Of a stretch of 64,000 bases of DNA, positions 47,765 to 58,342 are shown in pieces; position 1 is the first letter of the stretch; the number at the start of each line of letters is the position of its first letter. This DNA is from Acidovorax sp. 1608163 (GTDB lineage: Bacteria > Pseudomonadota > Gammaproteobacteria > Burkholderiales > Burkholderiaceae_C). The translations under genes and the position numbers were made by a program. The stretch is taken from contig NZ_CP033069.1 of assembly GCF_003669015.1 (NCBI RefSeq), forward strand, positions 4,970,501 to 5,034,500, given 5' to 3'. The notes beneath the pieces are model-generated. The model was not told the DNA's origin. It ran no database searches and saw only the letters and a program-made list of their open reading frames with translations.

Positions 47765-48124
47765 ATGACCAACGCCAAGACCCTGATCGCTATCGCCACT
47801 GTGGCTGCTGCCACCTTTGCAGGTGCCGCTTCAGCCGCCACCCCCACACTGCTGACCGAGCAATGGGTGGGCGCCGAGCCCGTCGCCCAAGGCCCTGCAC
47901 TGAGCCGCGCTGAAGTGCAAGCCGACCTGAACCTGTGGAACCGCGCTGGCCTGGGCCAAGCCAATGCAGGCGATCGCACCCCCGACGCCGATCCCGCCTA
48001 CCAAGCCAGCCTGGCCGAATACCGCCGCCTGCGCAGCGGCCCCGAGTTTGTGGCCGAAGTGCGCCGCCTCGGTGGCGATGTGAGCCGCATTGCGGGCCAA
48101 GCGGGTGCCTCCACGGCACATTGA
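47765..48124 (+). CDS. DUF4148 family exported protein
   Basis: A 119-residue periplasmic protein with a signal peptide (LIAIATVAAATFAGAASA). The mature part is typical of the Burkholderiales DUF4148 family (LSRAEVQADLNLWNRAGLGQ, DPAYQASLAEYRRLRSGPEF). AAGGAAG lies about 8 bp before ATG 47765. Function is unknown; such proteins are small and abundant in this order. A long hairpin follows. Confidence 0.85.
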   Translation: MTNAKTLIAIATVAAATFAGAASAATPTLLTEQWVGAEPVAQGPALSRAEVQADLNLWNRAGLGQANAGDRTPDADPAYQASLAEYRRLRSGPEFVAEVRRLGGDVSRIAGQAGASTAH

Positions 48125-48201
48125 TGCACAGGCTTGCAGGGCCGCCATAGGCCGTCAGCGCAGTGCTGTCCGCGAACTCTGTCCTGTCCTGCAAACTTTT
48201 T

Positions 48202-48252
48202 CACTGAACCCCAGGCGCTGCTGTCAATGACAACAGCGCCTGGGGTTCAGTG
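48202..48252. terminator. Long hairpin between convergent genes
   Basis: CACTGAACCCCAGGCGCTG with its complement forms a 25-bp stem with one mismatch and a one-base centre. It lies between the DUF4148 gene and the convergent MarR gene. The T run is weak, so it may act by its strong stem or as an mRNA 3' stabiliser. Confidence 0.7.
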
Positions 48253-48296
48253 CTTTGGCAGGTACATCGTTGCGACTCTGTTCTGAGAACAGGCTC

Positions 48297-48796
48297 TTAG
48301 GGCGGGTTGCTGCCGCCCGCATACGCCTCCAGCCCAATCGCCACCACCGTGGCCACGTCATCGCCCACCTCGGCGCGAAACTCCGCTTCGGCCTGCGTCA
48401 CTGCATCACGAAATCCCTGTAGCCAGGCCAGCCCGGTGGGGGTAAAGCACACCCGGCGTGCCCGGGCGTCGTGCGGGTCGCTCTCGCGGGTCACCAATCC
48501 CCACGCTTCGCACTGGTCTACCAGTTGCGCCATCGACTGTTTGGTCATGCCTGCGCGTTGCGCCAGGTCGGTCAGCCGGTCGCCCCCAGCGCCAGGTGCC
48601 GCGTCAGGTGGATGTGCGCGGCCCCCACTTGGTCGCGGGCGGCCAGGTTCGACAGGGCCAAGGGCACTTCCACGTTGCGCGCCATGAGCTGCAGAACACG
48701 GGCATCAAAGCGGCGCATGGCATGGCCCAGCAGGCGCCCCAGGTGGGTCTGGCGCCAGGCATCGTCGGGTGGGATTGCGGTGGGGGTGGGGTGCAT
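48297..48796 (-). pseudogene. MarR-family regulator, frameshifted
   Basis: The N-terminal frame (ATG 48796, MHPTPTAIPPDDAWRQTHLG) ends at TRHLALGATG. The rest (GDRLTDLAQRAGMTKQSMAQ, LVDQCEAWGLVTRESDPHDA, RARRVCFTPTGLAWLQGF) is the wHTH of a MarR protein in another frame. Adding one C to the plus-strand C5 run at 48583-48587 joins them as LALGGDRLTDLAQRAGM. The intact protein would have about 166 residues. Since the rest looks undamaged, a miscalled homopolymer is at least as likely as a real mutation. It is divergent from recA. Confidence 0.8.
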
Positions 48797-48938
48797 GGGG
48801 GCTCCAGATGCCCTGATTGGGTCATTCCGCAGGCTCGGCAAACTGCGCGGAGGCGGTGCCTTAAATGGTAAGGCAAACTGACTAAAAAACTGTTTACTTG
48901 GCTCTATGAGGCCTCTACATTACTGGTCAAGCAGCCAG

Positions 48939-48958
48939 TGCTGTTGTTAAAAACAGTA
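48939..48958 (+). promoter_or_regulatory. LexA-like SOS box upstream of recA
   Basis: TGCTGTTGTTAAAAACAGTA fits the TACTGT-N8-ACAGTA pattern with CTG-N10-CAG, differing from the E. coli consensus at one arm base. It lies about 75 bp before the recA start, in the shared recA/marR promoter region, so recA is probably SOS-regulated. Confidence 0.7.
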
Positions 48959-49031
48959 TGTTTTGACCCGCTGGCCCCCACAGATCACCCCAGATCACTT
49001 CAGACACTTCGTTTTATTCAGGAGCCATTCC

Positions 49032-50102
49032 ATGGACGTCAAAGGTACCAACCCCGCCCTTCCCGTGAACGCCGAAAAGGCCAAGGCCCTGGCAGCAGCG
49101 CTGGCGCAGATCGAAAAGCAGTTTGGCAAAGGCACGATCATGCGCCTGGGTGAAGGCGAAGCGATCGAGGACATCCAGGTGGTTTCCACCGGTTCGCTGG
49201 GCCTGGACATTGCCCTGGGCGTGGGCGGTCTGCCCCGTGGCCGCGTGGTGGAAATCTACGGCCCTGAATCCTCGGGCAAGACCACGCTCACGCTGCAAGT
49301 GATTGCCGAGATGCAAAAACAGGGCGGCACCTGCGCTTTCGTCGATGCAGAACATGCCCTGGACGTGCAGTACGCCCAAAAGCTGGGCGTGCAACTGTCT
49401 GATTTGCTGATCAGCCAGCCCGACACCGGCGAGCAGGCGCTGGAGATTGTGGACAGCCTGGTGCGTTCGGGCGCTGTGGACCTGATCGTGGTGGACTCGG
49501 TCGCAGCCCTCACGCCCAAGGCCGAAATCGAAGGCGAAATGGGCGACGCCCTGCCCGGCCTGCAGGCCCGCCTGATGAGCCAGGCCCTGCGCAAGCTCAC
49601 CGCCACCATCAAGAAGACCAACTGCATGGTCATCTTCATCAACCAGATCCGCATGAAGATCGGCGTGATGTTCGGCTCGCCCGAAACCACCACCGGCGGC
49701 AACGCGCTGAAGTTCTACGCCTCGGTGCGCCTGGACATCCGCCGCACCGGCACCATCAAGAAGGGCGACGAAGCCATCGGCAACGAGACCAAGGTCAAGG
49801 TGGTCAAGAACAAGGTGTCGCCACCGTTCAAGACGGCCGAGTTCGACATCCTGTTCGGTGAAGGCATCAGCCGCGAAGGCGAAATCATCGACATGGGCGT
49901 GACGGCCAAGATCGTGGAAAAGAGCGGTGCCTGGTACGCCTACAACGGCGAAAAAATCGGCCAGGGCCGTGACAACGCGCGTGAGTTTTTGCGCGAGAAC
50001 CCCGACCTGGCCCGCGAGATTGAGAACAAGGTGCGCGAAGGCCTGGGCATTGCCCTGCTGCCTGGCGCATTGCAAGCTCCAGCGGCTGCTGCAGACGAGT
50101 GA
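49032..50102 (+). CDS. recA: Recombinase RecA
   Basis: DNA-strand exchange protein and SOS co-protease (356 aa). Walker A is GPESSGKTT near residue 75, with the Walker B/catalytic segment [19 protein letters not shown], the L1/L2 loops ([20 protein letters not shown]), and the family start of a nucleating helix ([17 protein letters not shown]). GGAG lies about 8 bp before ATG 49032. It is followed by recX. Confidence 0.98.
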   Translation: MDVKGTNPALPVNAEKAKALAAALAQIEKQFGKGTIMRLGEGEAIEDIQVVSTGSLGLDIALGVGGLPRGRVVEIYGPESSGKTTLTLQVIAEMQKQGGTCAFVDAEHALDVQYAQKLGVQLSDLLISQPDTGEQALEIVDSLVRSGAVDLIVVDSVAALTPKAEIEGEMGDALPGLQARLMSQALRKLTATIKKTNCMVIFINQIRMKIGVMFGSPETTTGGNALKFYASVRLDIRRTGTIKKGDEAIGNETKVKVVKNKVSPPFKTAEFDILFGEGISREGEIIDMGVTAKIVEKSGAWYAYNGEKIGQGRDNAREFLRENPDLAREIENKVREGLGIALLPGALQAPAAAADE

Positions 50103-50135
50103 TCTTTCGTACGGGGTGTCCTGATTTTGAGAGAA

Positions 50136-50182
50136 ATTGGCTGCTAGCGCTTATCCAATAAGCGCTAGCAGCTATCAAAACA
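50136..50182. repeat. Dispersed palindromic repeat, copy 6 (best copy)
   Basis: AATTGGCTGCTAGCGCTTAT, then CCAATAAGCGCTAGCAGC, then TATCAAAAC. The arms GCTGCTAGCGCTTAT and ATAAGCGCTAGCAGC are perfect inverted repeats around a few bases. It lies between recA and recX and would form a hairpin in their transcript. Confidence 0.85.
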
Positions 50183-50200
50183 GAAGCATTCGAGGCCTGT

Positions 50201-50659
50201 ATGGGATTCACCACGCTATCGCTCAAAGGCCGCGCCTTGCGATTGCTGGGCCAGCGCGAGCACTCGCGGGCCGAGCTGTTGCGCAAGCTCAGCCCCCATG
50301 TGCAAGAGGGCGAAGACCTGAACGCGGTGCTCGATGATCTGCAGTCCAAAGACTTCATCAACGAGGCGCGGGTGGTGGAGTCGGTGCTGCATCGGCGTGC
50401 TGGCCGTCTGGGCGCAGCGCGCATCCGGCAAGAGCTGCAATCCAAAGGACTGGGCACAGAGGCCGTGCAGGACGCTGTGGCCCAGTTGCAGGGCAGTGAA
50501 CTGGAGCGCGCCCGCGAGGTGTGGCGCCGCAAGTTTGGCGAGCCCGCGACAGACCCACAAACCCGTGCCAAGCACATGCGCTTTTTGCTGGCGCGGGGGT
50601 TTTCAGGCGATGTGGTGCGGCGCGCAGTGCAGGGCGCCGAGGCGTCGGACGAGGAGTGA
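50201..50659 (+). CDS. recX: Regulatory protein RecX
   Basis: Modulates RecA filaments. The 152-residue protein consists of three-helix repeats typical of RecX (LSLKGRALRLLGQREHSRAE, LLRKLSPHVQEGEDLNAVLD, FINEARVVESVLHRRAGR, GAARIRQELQSKGLG, HMRFLLARGFSGDVVRRAV). It lies 98 bp after recA, in the usual order. Confidence 0.93.
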   Translation: MGFTTLSLKGRALRLLGQREHSRAELLRKLSPHVQEGEDLNAVLDDLQSKDFINEARVVESVLHRRAGRLGAARIRQELQSKGLGTEAVQDAVAQLQGSELERAREVWRRKFGEPATDPQTRAKHMRFLLARGFSGDVVRRAVQGAEASDEE

Positions 50660-50736
50660 CCGCGCCGTCGAAGGGCCAATGGGCATCCCCACTCTCGCTC
50701 TTTGAACGGGGCTGATCGCGGGGCTTGCCTGCCCCG

Positions 50737-51669
50737 TTACATACCCAGCATCAGCTTCATGTTTTGCACCGCAGCGCCGCTGGCGCCCTTGCCCAGGTTG
50801 TCCAGGCGCGCAATGACGACGGCTTGGCGGTGTTCCTCGTTGGCAAACACGCGCAGCTCCAGCTTGTTGGTGTCGGCCAGGGTATCAGCCGCCAGCTTCA
50901 AGTCGTCGGTGGGCGGCAGCACGCTGATCCATTGCTCGGGCGTGTTGGTGCGGGCGTAGTGGCTGGCCAGTGCATCGTGCAGGTCGCTGGCTTTGGGGGC
51001 GCCGGGCAACAGGTCCAGATGCAAAGGCAACTGCACCAGCATGCCTTGACGGAAGTTGCCCACGGCCGGGATGAAGACTGGGCGGCGTGTGAGCCCGGTG
51101 TAGCGCAGGATCTCAGGGATGTGCTTGTGCGTGAGGCCCAGCGCGTAGGCCTCATAGGGTGCTGCCGTGCCTGCTTCGTAGGCCTCGATCATGGTGCGGC
51201 CACCGCCCGAGTAACCCGACACCGAGGGCAGGCTCAAGGCAGCATCGGCAGGAATCAAGCCCGCGTCCACCAGCGGGCGCAGCAGCGCAATGGCGCCGGT
51301 GGCGTAGCAGCCGGGGTTAGAGACGCGGGTGGCTTGGCGCACGGCCTGGGTTTGCGAGGCGTCCAGCTCTGGAAAGCCATACACCCAACCTGCGGCCGTG
51401 CGGTGGGCGGTGCTGGCGTCAATGATCTTGATCTTGCGGCCACCCGCAGCCTCGATAGCGTCCACCATGGCAGCGGTTTCGCGGGCGGCGTCGTCGTGCA
51501 GGCAGAGCACCACCAGGTCCACGGTCTCGATCAAAGCGCGCTTGGCGCCTGGGTCTTTGCGCAGTTCGGGGGCAATGCTCACCAGCTCGATTTGCGGCAT
51601 GGCTTGCAGGCGTTCGCGGATCTGCAGGCCTGTGGTGCCAGCTTCGCCATCAATAAAGACTTTGGACAT
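50737..51669 (-). CDS. argC: N-acetyl-gamma-glutamyl-phosphate reductase
   Basis: Arginine biosynthesis enzyme of the short (class 2) type, 310 residues. NADP Rossmann start is [20 protein letters not shown], with the catalytic cysteine in [20 protein letters not shown] (about 113). [15 protein letters not shown] and the substrate segment [10 protein letters not shown] follow. ATG 51669 is chosen because GGAG lies 8 bp upstream; the frame is open further but lacks such a site. Confidence 0.94.
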   Translation of the reverse strand: MSKVFIDGEAGTTGLQIRERLQAMPQIELVSIAPELRKDPGAKRALIETVDLVVLCLHDDAARETAAMVDAIEAAGGRKIKIIDASTAHRTAAGWVYGFPELDASQTQAVRQATRVSNPGCYATGAIALLRPLVDAGLIPADAALSLPSVSGYSGGGRTMIEAYEAGTAAPYEAYALGLTHKHIPEILRYTGLTRRPVFIPAVGNFRQGMLVQLPLHLDLLPGAPKASDLHDALASHYARTNTPEQWISVLPPTDDLKLAADTLADTNKLELRVFANEEHRQAVVIARLDNLGKGASGAAVQNMKLMLGM

Positions 51670-51846
51670 GGAACAGCTCCGGGGAGGGTAAAGGGGCACC
51701 TGGAAGGCCTGCGGCGTACGTAAGTTTGCTACAAGGATGGTGCGTTGCAGCATGATACAGTCGCGGGTTGCCATGTCCCAAGCCCGCGGCCAGACAATCT
51801 GTTCATGGCAAACGGGTAATTACCACCCTTCCCTGAGAGAGACCTC

Positions 51847-53007
<1,161 letters not shown>

Positions 53008-53022
53008 GCCCGGAGAACACAC

Positions 53023-53919
53023 ATGTCGATCTACATCAACAAAGACACCAAGGTCATCACCCAGGGCATCACGGGCAAGACGGGCCAGTTCCACACTGAA
53101 AAGTGCCAGGAATACGCGAACGGCAAGAACGCCTTCGTCGCCGGCGTGAACCCCAAGAAGGCTGGCGAGTCCATCTTCAATATCCCAATTTACGCATCCG
53201 TCAAGGAAGCTGCTCACCAGACCGGCGCCACCGTGTCGGTGATCTACGTGCCTCCAGCAGGCGCTGCCGCCGCGATCTGGGAAGCTGTGGAAGCCGACCT
53301 GGACTTGGCCATCTGCATCACCGAAGGCATCCCAGTGCGCGACATGCTGGAAGTGCGCAACAAGATGAAGGCCAAGGAAGCTGCTGGCGGCAAGAAGACC
53401 CTGCTGCTGGGCCCCAACTGCCCCGGCCTGATCACGCCTGACGAAATCAAGATCGGCATCATGCCCGGTCACATCCACCGCAAGGGCCGTATCGGCGTGG
53501 TGTCCCGTTCGGGCACGCTGACGTACGAAGCCGTGGCCATGCTGACGGAAGTCGGCCTGGGCCAGTCCAGCGCTGTTGGCATTGGTGGCGACCCTATCAA
53601 CGGCCTCAAGCACATCGACGTGATGAAGGCTTTCAACGACGATCCAGACACCGACGCCGTCATCATGATTGGTGAAATCGGTGGTCCGGACGAAGCCGAA
53701 GCCGCCCAATGGTGCAAGGCCAACATGAAGAAGCCGATCGTCGGCTTCATCGCTGGCGTCACAGCCCCTCCCGGCAAGCGCATGGGCCACGCCGGCGCGC
53801 TGATCTCTGGCGGCGCCGATACGGCCGATGCCAAGCTGGCCATCATGGAAGAGTCGGGCTTCATCATCACCCGCAATCCTTCGGAACTGGGCAAGCTGCT
53901 CAAGGCCCAACTGAAGTAA
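53023..53919 (+). CDS. sucD: Succinyl-CoA synthetase (ADP-forming) alpha subunit
   Basis: Alpha subunit (298 aa) with the CoA-binding start ([20 protein letters not shown]) and the phosphorylated histidine in CHARGE-type segment [15 protein letters not shown] region, here [35 protein letters not shown] is also typical. A strong terminator follows. Confidence 0.98.
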   Translation: MSIYINKDTKVITQGITGKTGQFHTEKCQEYANGKNAFVAGVNPKKAGESIFNIPIYASVKEAAHQTGATVSVIYVPPAGAAAAIWEAVEADLDLAICITEGIPVRDMLEVRNKMKAKEAAGGKKTLLLGPNCPGLITPDEIKIGIMPGHIHRKGRIGVVSRSGTLTYEAVAMLTEVGLGQSSAVGIGGDPINGLKHIDVMKAFNDDPDTDAVIMIGEIGGPDEAEAAQWCKANMKKPIVGFIAGVTAPPGKRMGHAGALISGGADTADAKLAIMEESGFIITRNPSELGKLLKAQLK

Positions 53920-53969
53920 TCAGAGCCCAGCGAGGTCTGCCTCTGGCGGCCTTGCGCAGGTGCTGAAAG

Positions 53970-54005
53970 CACCCGCTACCGATTTGGTGGCGGGTGTTTT
54001 TTTTT
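53970..54005 (+). terminator. Rho-independent terminator after sucCD
   Basis: CACCCGCTACC and GGTGGCGGGTG form an 11-bp stem with one mismatch-like pair, 5-nt loop, followed by nine T. The rest of the gap to 54223 holds no gene; it must contain the promoter of the kinase cluster. Confidence 0.9.
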
Positions 54006-54223
54006 GTTTTGGTGATTTCTGCGCGGTTTGTCTGTGGAACGCAGAGATGGGGTGGTGTTGACAATTTTGTCGCTGACCGTGGTGTGTCCGACAAAGAGCG
54101 GCAACGCCGCCTTATTCGGCCGCCGAATACGTGCGATAAGCCCGTTTCGGCAGGGTTTGGAAGCCCGGTTTGGGCGGGCGTGAAATTTGCTTTTTTACAA
54201 ACATTCACAGATTTACACATTGA

Positions 54224-56773
54224 TTGCAAGTGGCCAGACACACATCGGAGCGCAAGCCAAAAACAGGGCGATTGGACGGGTGGATCTGTGCGGCGATCGC
54301 TCTCGTACTGGTGGGCGCTTTGTGGCTGGTGGGCGCACTGTCGGCGTTGCAGCGGATGGTGTACGACTCTGCCTTGGCCCAGACCACGGTAGTGGCTCCT
54401 GCCGATGTGCTTCTGGTTGATATTGATGCGCGCAGCCTGGCCGCTGTGCGAGGCGGCTGGTCTGATGAGACGCATGCGGCCTTGATTGACCGATTGGCCC
54501 TGGGCGGCGCTAAAACCATCGTCTACACCGCCCCGTTGGCTCAAACTGCTGCGCCGGGTGCCCAAGAAGCCTTGGCACGCAGTGTGGCGCTGGCTGGCAA
54601 TGTGCTGTGGCCCGCTGGCTTTGCTTCCACCGGTGCTCCCGCGCCATTGCCACCGTCCTTTTACCGCAGTGTCGTGCCGGAGCTTACCGGTCTGGGCCCA
54701 GACGCTGTGCCCGTGCAGCTGGCGGGTTTGGCAGCAGGTGCGGCAGGGGTCGGTCATCTGCAATGGGCTGCTGACAGCGACGGGGTGCTTCGCCGTGTTC
54801 CGCTGCTGCTCAGCCATGACAAGGCTGGGGTTCCTTCACTGGCCATGCTGGCGGTGCTGCGTGCGCTGTACCTGAGCCCTGCCGATGTGCGTTGGAATGC
54901 CCAGGCCCATAGTTTGCTGTGGGGGGGCTTGTCGGTGGGGGTGGATGCTTCGGCAGCCTTGCGCCCGGTGTTTGGTGCTTCGGTGCCGCGTTGGGTAGCA
55001 GCAGATGTGTTGTCGCAGAAGGTGCCCGTTTCAGCGCTGCGTGACAAGACGGTGGTGGTGGGCGTGACGGCTGGGCCGCAGGCTGCTTCCTGGCCTGTGC
55101 CTGGAGGGGCCACGCTGCATGTCTCGGATGTGGTGGCGCAATCTTTTGTTGGGCTGCGCTTGGCGCGCGCAGTGACCAAGCCGGGTTGGGGACACCCAGT
55201 GGGCTGGGCTGCAGCGCTGGTCATGGCTTTGCTGGTAGTGGTCATGCCTCGGGCAGGCAAGGCTGTGGCTTGGGGGGCTGGTGCCGCCGTGCTGCTATTG
55301 GCGGCGCAGTGGCTGCTGCTACAGCAGACTTTGCATGTGGTGCCGCTGCTCCCTGCCGCTGGGGTGGCGTTGTTAGGAGGGCTTCTGTGCGCGATGTTGG
55401 CAAGGGTGCCTCAGCGTGCTTCTGCCGCTTCTCCGCAAGAGTCTGCGGATGCCGAGCGCATGATGGGGCTGGCGCTGCATGGGCGTGGGGATTTGTTGGA
55501 AGCGTTTGCGCGGTTTCGTCCGCTGCCCACCAGCGATGCTTTGAAAGACAACCTGTACCACCTGGGCAAGGACTTTGAGCGCAAGAAGGACTATGCGCAT
55601 GCCAAAAAAGTCTTCAAGCACCTGCTGCGCCGGGACATGGAATACAAGGATGCCCGTGCATGCTACCGCCGGGCCAAAGCGCACCTGCTGGCGCAGGCGG
55701 GCATGGCTGCGGACTCGGTGGCCAGTGGCATTTCGGTGACGGGCGCTTCGTCATTGCCAGCGTCAGTGCAAGAGACCTTTCCGCGCCATAAAGTGCCGGA
55801 GCCGCTCGCGCACTACGATCTCAAACATGAGCTGGGCCAGGGCGCCATGGGGGTGGTCTACCAAGGCCGTGATCTGCGCTCCGGGCAGATTGTGGCCATC
55901 AAGACGCTGGCATTGCAGCAAGAGTTTGATGGGGCGGCACTGGTGGACGCGCGCGAGCGTTTTTTCAAAGAGGCTGAGGCCGCCAGTCGGCTGCAGCATC
56001 CCCATATCGTCGCCATCTATGGCAGTGGCGAAGAGCAAGGTTTGGCCTACATCGCCATGGAGTTTGTTGCGGGGACCGATCTGAGTGCATTCACGCAACC
56101 GGCCTACCTGTTGCCCGTGGCCCAGGTTTTGTCTATCGCACACCGCGTGGCGCAATCGCTGGACTACGCGCATGCGCACAACGTGGTGCACCGCGATGTC
56201 AAACCTGCCAACATCATGTGGGACGCCGCGACGGATACGGTCAAGGTGATGGATTTTGGGGTGGCACGCATTACCGATGCAAGCAAGACCCGCACGGGCA
56301 TTGTGCTCGGCACGCCCAGTTTCATGTCGCCTGAGCAATTGTCCGGCGCCAAGGTCGATGGGCGTGCAGACCTGTATGCCCTGGGTGTCACGTTGTTCCA
56401 GCTGTTGACGGGCTCTTTGCCCCTGCGTGCCGACTCCATGCCGGAGCTGATGCGCAAGATCGTCCATGTGGACCCGCCAGATATCCGAACCTTTCGTACC
56501 GATTTGCCAGAGGCCGTGGCGCGGCTGGTAGCCAAGGCCCTGCGCAAGCTGCCCGCTGAGCGGTATCAGACGGGGCAGCAACTGGCGCAAGACCTGGCTT
56601 ATGTGATGGGCATTGTTGCGTCAGAGGTTCCTGGATCTCCGGCGTCAGCAGTGGTCTATGATTCGGGCCGCACCCCGACAGGGCAACACATGGTGGATCT
56701 GGAGAAAACAGTACTGGAGTACCCGACAGAGCGGGCGCCGGAACAAAGGTCTGTGGTGGCCTCTGTGGGATGA
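54224..56773 (+). CDS. CHASE2 sensor Ser/Thr protein kinase
   Basis: An 849-residue membrane kinase. One membrane helix (WICAAIALVLVGALWLVGAL) is followed by an extracytoplasmic CHASE2 domain at about 55-315 (VLLVDIDARSLAAVRGGWSD) and three helices (about 325-395). A TPR-like linker follows (ERKKDYAHAKKVFKHLLRRD, about 440-490), then a Hanks-type kinase from about 525: P-loop LGQGAMGVVYQG, Lys in VAIKTL, HRDVKPANIMWD, DFGVARI and GTPSFMSPEQL. All catalytic residues are present. It probably starts at TTG 54224 (or GTG 54230), as no ATG is near. The stop overlaps the phosphatase start (ATGA). Confidence 0.9.
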   Translation: MQVARHTSERKPKTGRLDGWICAAIALVLVGALWLVGALSALQRMVYDSALAQTTVVAPADVLLVDIDARSLAAVRGGWSDETHAALIDRLALGGAKTIVYTAPLAQTAAPGAQEALARSVALAGNVLWPAGFASTGAPAPLPPSFYRSVVPELTGLGPDAVPVQLAGLAAGAAGVGHLQWAADSDGVLRRVPLLLSHDKAGVPSLAMLAVLRALYLSPADVRWNAQAHSLLWGGLSVGVDASAALRPVFGASVPRWVAADVLSQKVPVSALRDKTVVVGVTAGPQAASWPVPGGATLHVSDVVAQSFVGLRLARAVTKPGWGHPVGWAAALVMALLVVVMPRAGKAVAWGAGAAVLLLAAQWLLLQQTLHVVPLLPAAGVALLGGLLCAMLARVPQRASAASPQESADAERMMGLALHGRGDLLEAFARFRPLPTSDALKDNLYHLGKDFERKKDYAHAKKVFKHLLRRDMEYKDARACYRRAKAHLLAQAGMAADSVASGISVTGASSLPASVQETFPRHKVPEPLAHYDLKHELGQGAMGVVYQGRDLRSGQIVAIKTLALQQEFDGAALVDARERFFKEAEAASRLQHPHIVAIYGSGEEQGLAYIAMEFVAGTDLSAFTQPAYLLPVAQVLSIAHRVAQSLDYAHAHNVVHRDVKPANIMWDAATDTVKVMDFGVARITDASKTRTGIVLGTPSFMSPEQLSGAKVDGRADLYALGVTLFQLLTGSLPLRADSMPELMRKIVHVDPPDIRTFRTDLPEAVARLVAKALRKLPAERYQTGQQLAQDLAYVMGIVASEVPGSPASAVVYDSGRTPTGQHMVDLEKTVLEYPTERAPEQRSVVASVG

Positions 56774-57579
56774 CGTGCAGCCCAAAATCCATGACCTACG
56801 AATTTTTCGCCCAAACCGACCGTGGGCGCGTGCGCGCCAACAATGAAGACGCAGTGACCGTTGACCGGGATACCCAGGTGGCCATCCTTGCGGACGGCAT
56901 GGGCGGATACAACGCTGGCGAAGTGGCCAGCGGTATGGCCATCACTTTCATCCGCACCGAAATGAACCGCTGGCTGGCGCAGGCAGGGCCAGAGCCGTCT
57001 TCCACGGATTTGCGCCGGGCGTTGGAGTTGTGTGTGGAAAACGCCAACCACGCCATTTTGGGCGCGTCGCTGTCCAATCCTCAGTATGCAGGCATGGGCA
57101 CCACGCTGGTCGTGGGTGTGTTCCAGGGCGATCGCTTGATTTTGGGTCACATCGGGGACTCCCGTTGCTACCGCCTGCGCGCCGGAGTGTTGCAGCAAAT
57201 CACGCGTGACCATTCGTGGTTGCAGGAACAGGTGGATGCAGGCATATTGACGCGGGAACAAGCAGCCGCCTCTTCCAGCCGCAATCTGGTCACCCGTGCG
57301 CTGGGGGTTGAGCCCAATGTGCAGATGGAAGTGAACGAGTTTCAGGTGGCACCCAGCGATCTTTTCGTGATGTGCTCAGATGGCTTGACGGACATGGTCA
57401 ACGATGACGATCTTGCGCAGCTGATGCGCACCCCGGCACCTCTGGAAGAAAAAGCGGCGTTGCTAATTGATACAGCCAATGCACACGGTGGGCGTGATAA
57501 CGTTAGCGTATTGCTTGTGCAGGCTGCGGCGGGAGGGAAAAAACGCAGCCTCATGTCCCGTCTCTTGGGTGCCGCATGA
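56770..57579 (+). CDS. PP2C-type Ser/Thr protein phosphatase
   Basis: A metal-dependent phosphatase (269 aa) expected to oppose the upstream kinase. Motifs in order are RGRVRANNEDAV, LADGMGGYNAGEVAS, GMGTTLVVGVFQGD, GHIGDSRCYRL, MCSDGLTDMVNDDDL and GGRDNVSVLLV, giving the aspartates of the dimetal site. It overlaps the kinase by four bases. An ATG at 56791 (MTYEFFAQTDRG) is an equally plausible start. Confidence 0.93.
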   Translation: MTCSPKSMTYEFFAQTDRGRVRANNEDAVTVDRDTQVAILADGMGGYNAGEVASGMAITFIRTEMNRWLAQAGPEPSSTDLRRALELCVENANHAILGASLSNPQYAGMGTTLVVGVFQGDRLILGHIGDSRCYRLRAGVLQQITRDHSWLQEQVDAGILTREQAAASSSRNLVTRALGVEPNVQMEVNEFQVAPSDLFVMCSDGLTDMVNDDDLAQLMRTPAPLEEKAALLIDTANAHGGRDNVSVLLVQAAAGGKKRSLMSRLLGAA

Positions 57580-57622
57580 CGGGTTGCAACAAAACAAATC
57601 ATCAAATCAGGAGTAGATCATC

Positions 57623-58276
57623 ATGCCCAGAATGATCGTTTCAATCGACGGCGTTGTTATCAAAGAAGTGCAGCTCACCAAAGAGCGCACTACGCTTGGT
57701 CGCCGTCCCTATAACGACATCGTTATCGACAATCTGGCGGTGAGCGGAGAGCATGCAGCGATCCACTTGGCACCCAATGGGGTCGAGATCGAAGACCTGG
57801 GAAGCACCAACGGTACGTACGTAAACGCAAAGGCTGTGAAGCGCCAGGAGTTGCGCAATGGCGACACCGTGGAAGTGGGCAAGTACAAAATTCGATTCCT
57901 CCAGGATGCCGAGGCAGAGAACTTCGAAAAGACCATGGTTTTCAAGCCTGGGATGCTGCCTGCCCTGAACGCGGCAGCGCGACCTGGAGGGGTGGCCGCT
58001 CCGCAACCCGTGCCTTTGCATGCAGTCATCCGGGTATTGTCCGGAGCGGCTGCTGGACGCGAGGTGTCCCTGCAAAAGGTGGTGACCACCATTGGTAAGC
58101 CAGGGGTTGCCGTGGCATCCATCACCAAGCGCATCCAGGGTTTTGTGCTGGCCCATGTGGAAGGCCCCGACATGCCCACGCTCAACGGCGTAGCGATCGG
58201 TGCAAGCCCCGTTCCTCTCAAGAGCGGCGACAAGCTGGAATTGGCCGGCACAGAGATGCAGTTCGAACAATCCTGA
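57623..58276 (+). CDS. Double FHA-domain protein
   Basis: A 217-residue cytosolic phosphothreonine-reader. The first FHA domain (about 15-90) is intact: GRRPYNDIVIDNLAVSGEH and STNGTYVN carry the Arg, Ser-x-x-His and Asn-Gly contacts. The second (about 130-215) is degenerate, with TIGKPGVAVASITKR in place of the binding loops. It lies 43 bp after the phosphatase, a common order in kinase/phosphatase/FHA cascades, and is likely a kinase substrate or adaptor. Confidence 0.92.
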   Translation: MPRMIVSIDGVVIKEVQLTKERTTLGRRPYNDIVIDNLAVSGEHAAIHLAPNGVEIEDLGSTNGTYVNAKAVKRQELRNGDTVEVGKYKIRFLQDAEAENFEKTMVFKPGMLPALNAAARPGGVAAPQPVPLHAVIRVLSGAAAGREVSLQKVVTTIGKPGVAVASITKRIQGFVLAHVEGPDMPTLNGVAIGASPVPLKSGDKLELAGTEMQFEQS

Positions 58277-58342
58277 TGGTTGTTCTGGGGGCCTTGCTGG
58301 AATTGCAATGGCCCCGCTCATCCACTGAACAGGTCTAGGTCC

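Noticed and set aside
50704..50739. Terminator between recX and argC
   Set aside because: AACGGGG and CCCCGTT can pair, but the loop is long, the stem is short and no T run follows.
54224..58276. Kinase, PP2C and FHA genes as part of a type VI secretion locus (PpkA/PppA/Fha)
   Set aside because: No tss/hcp/vgrG or related genes are near; the neighbours are a cyclase and pilins.
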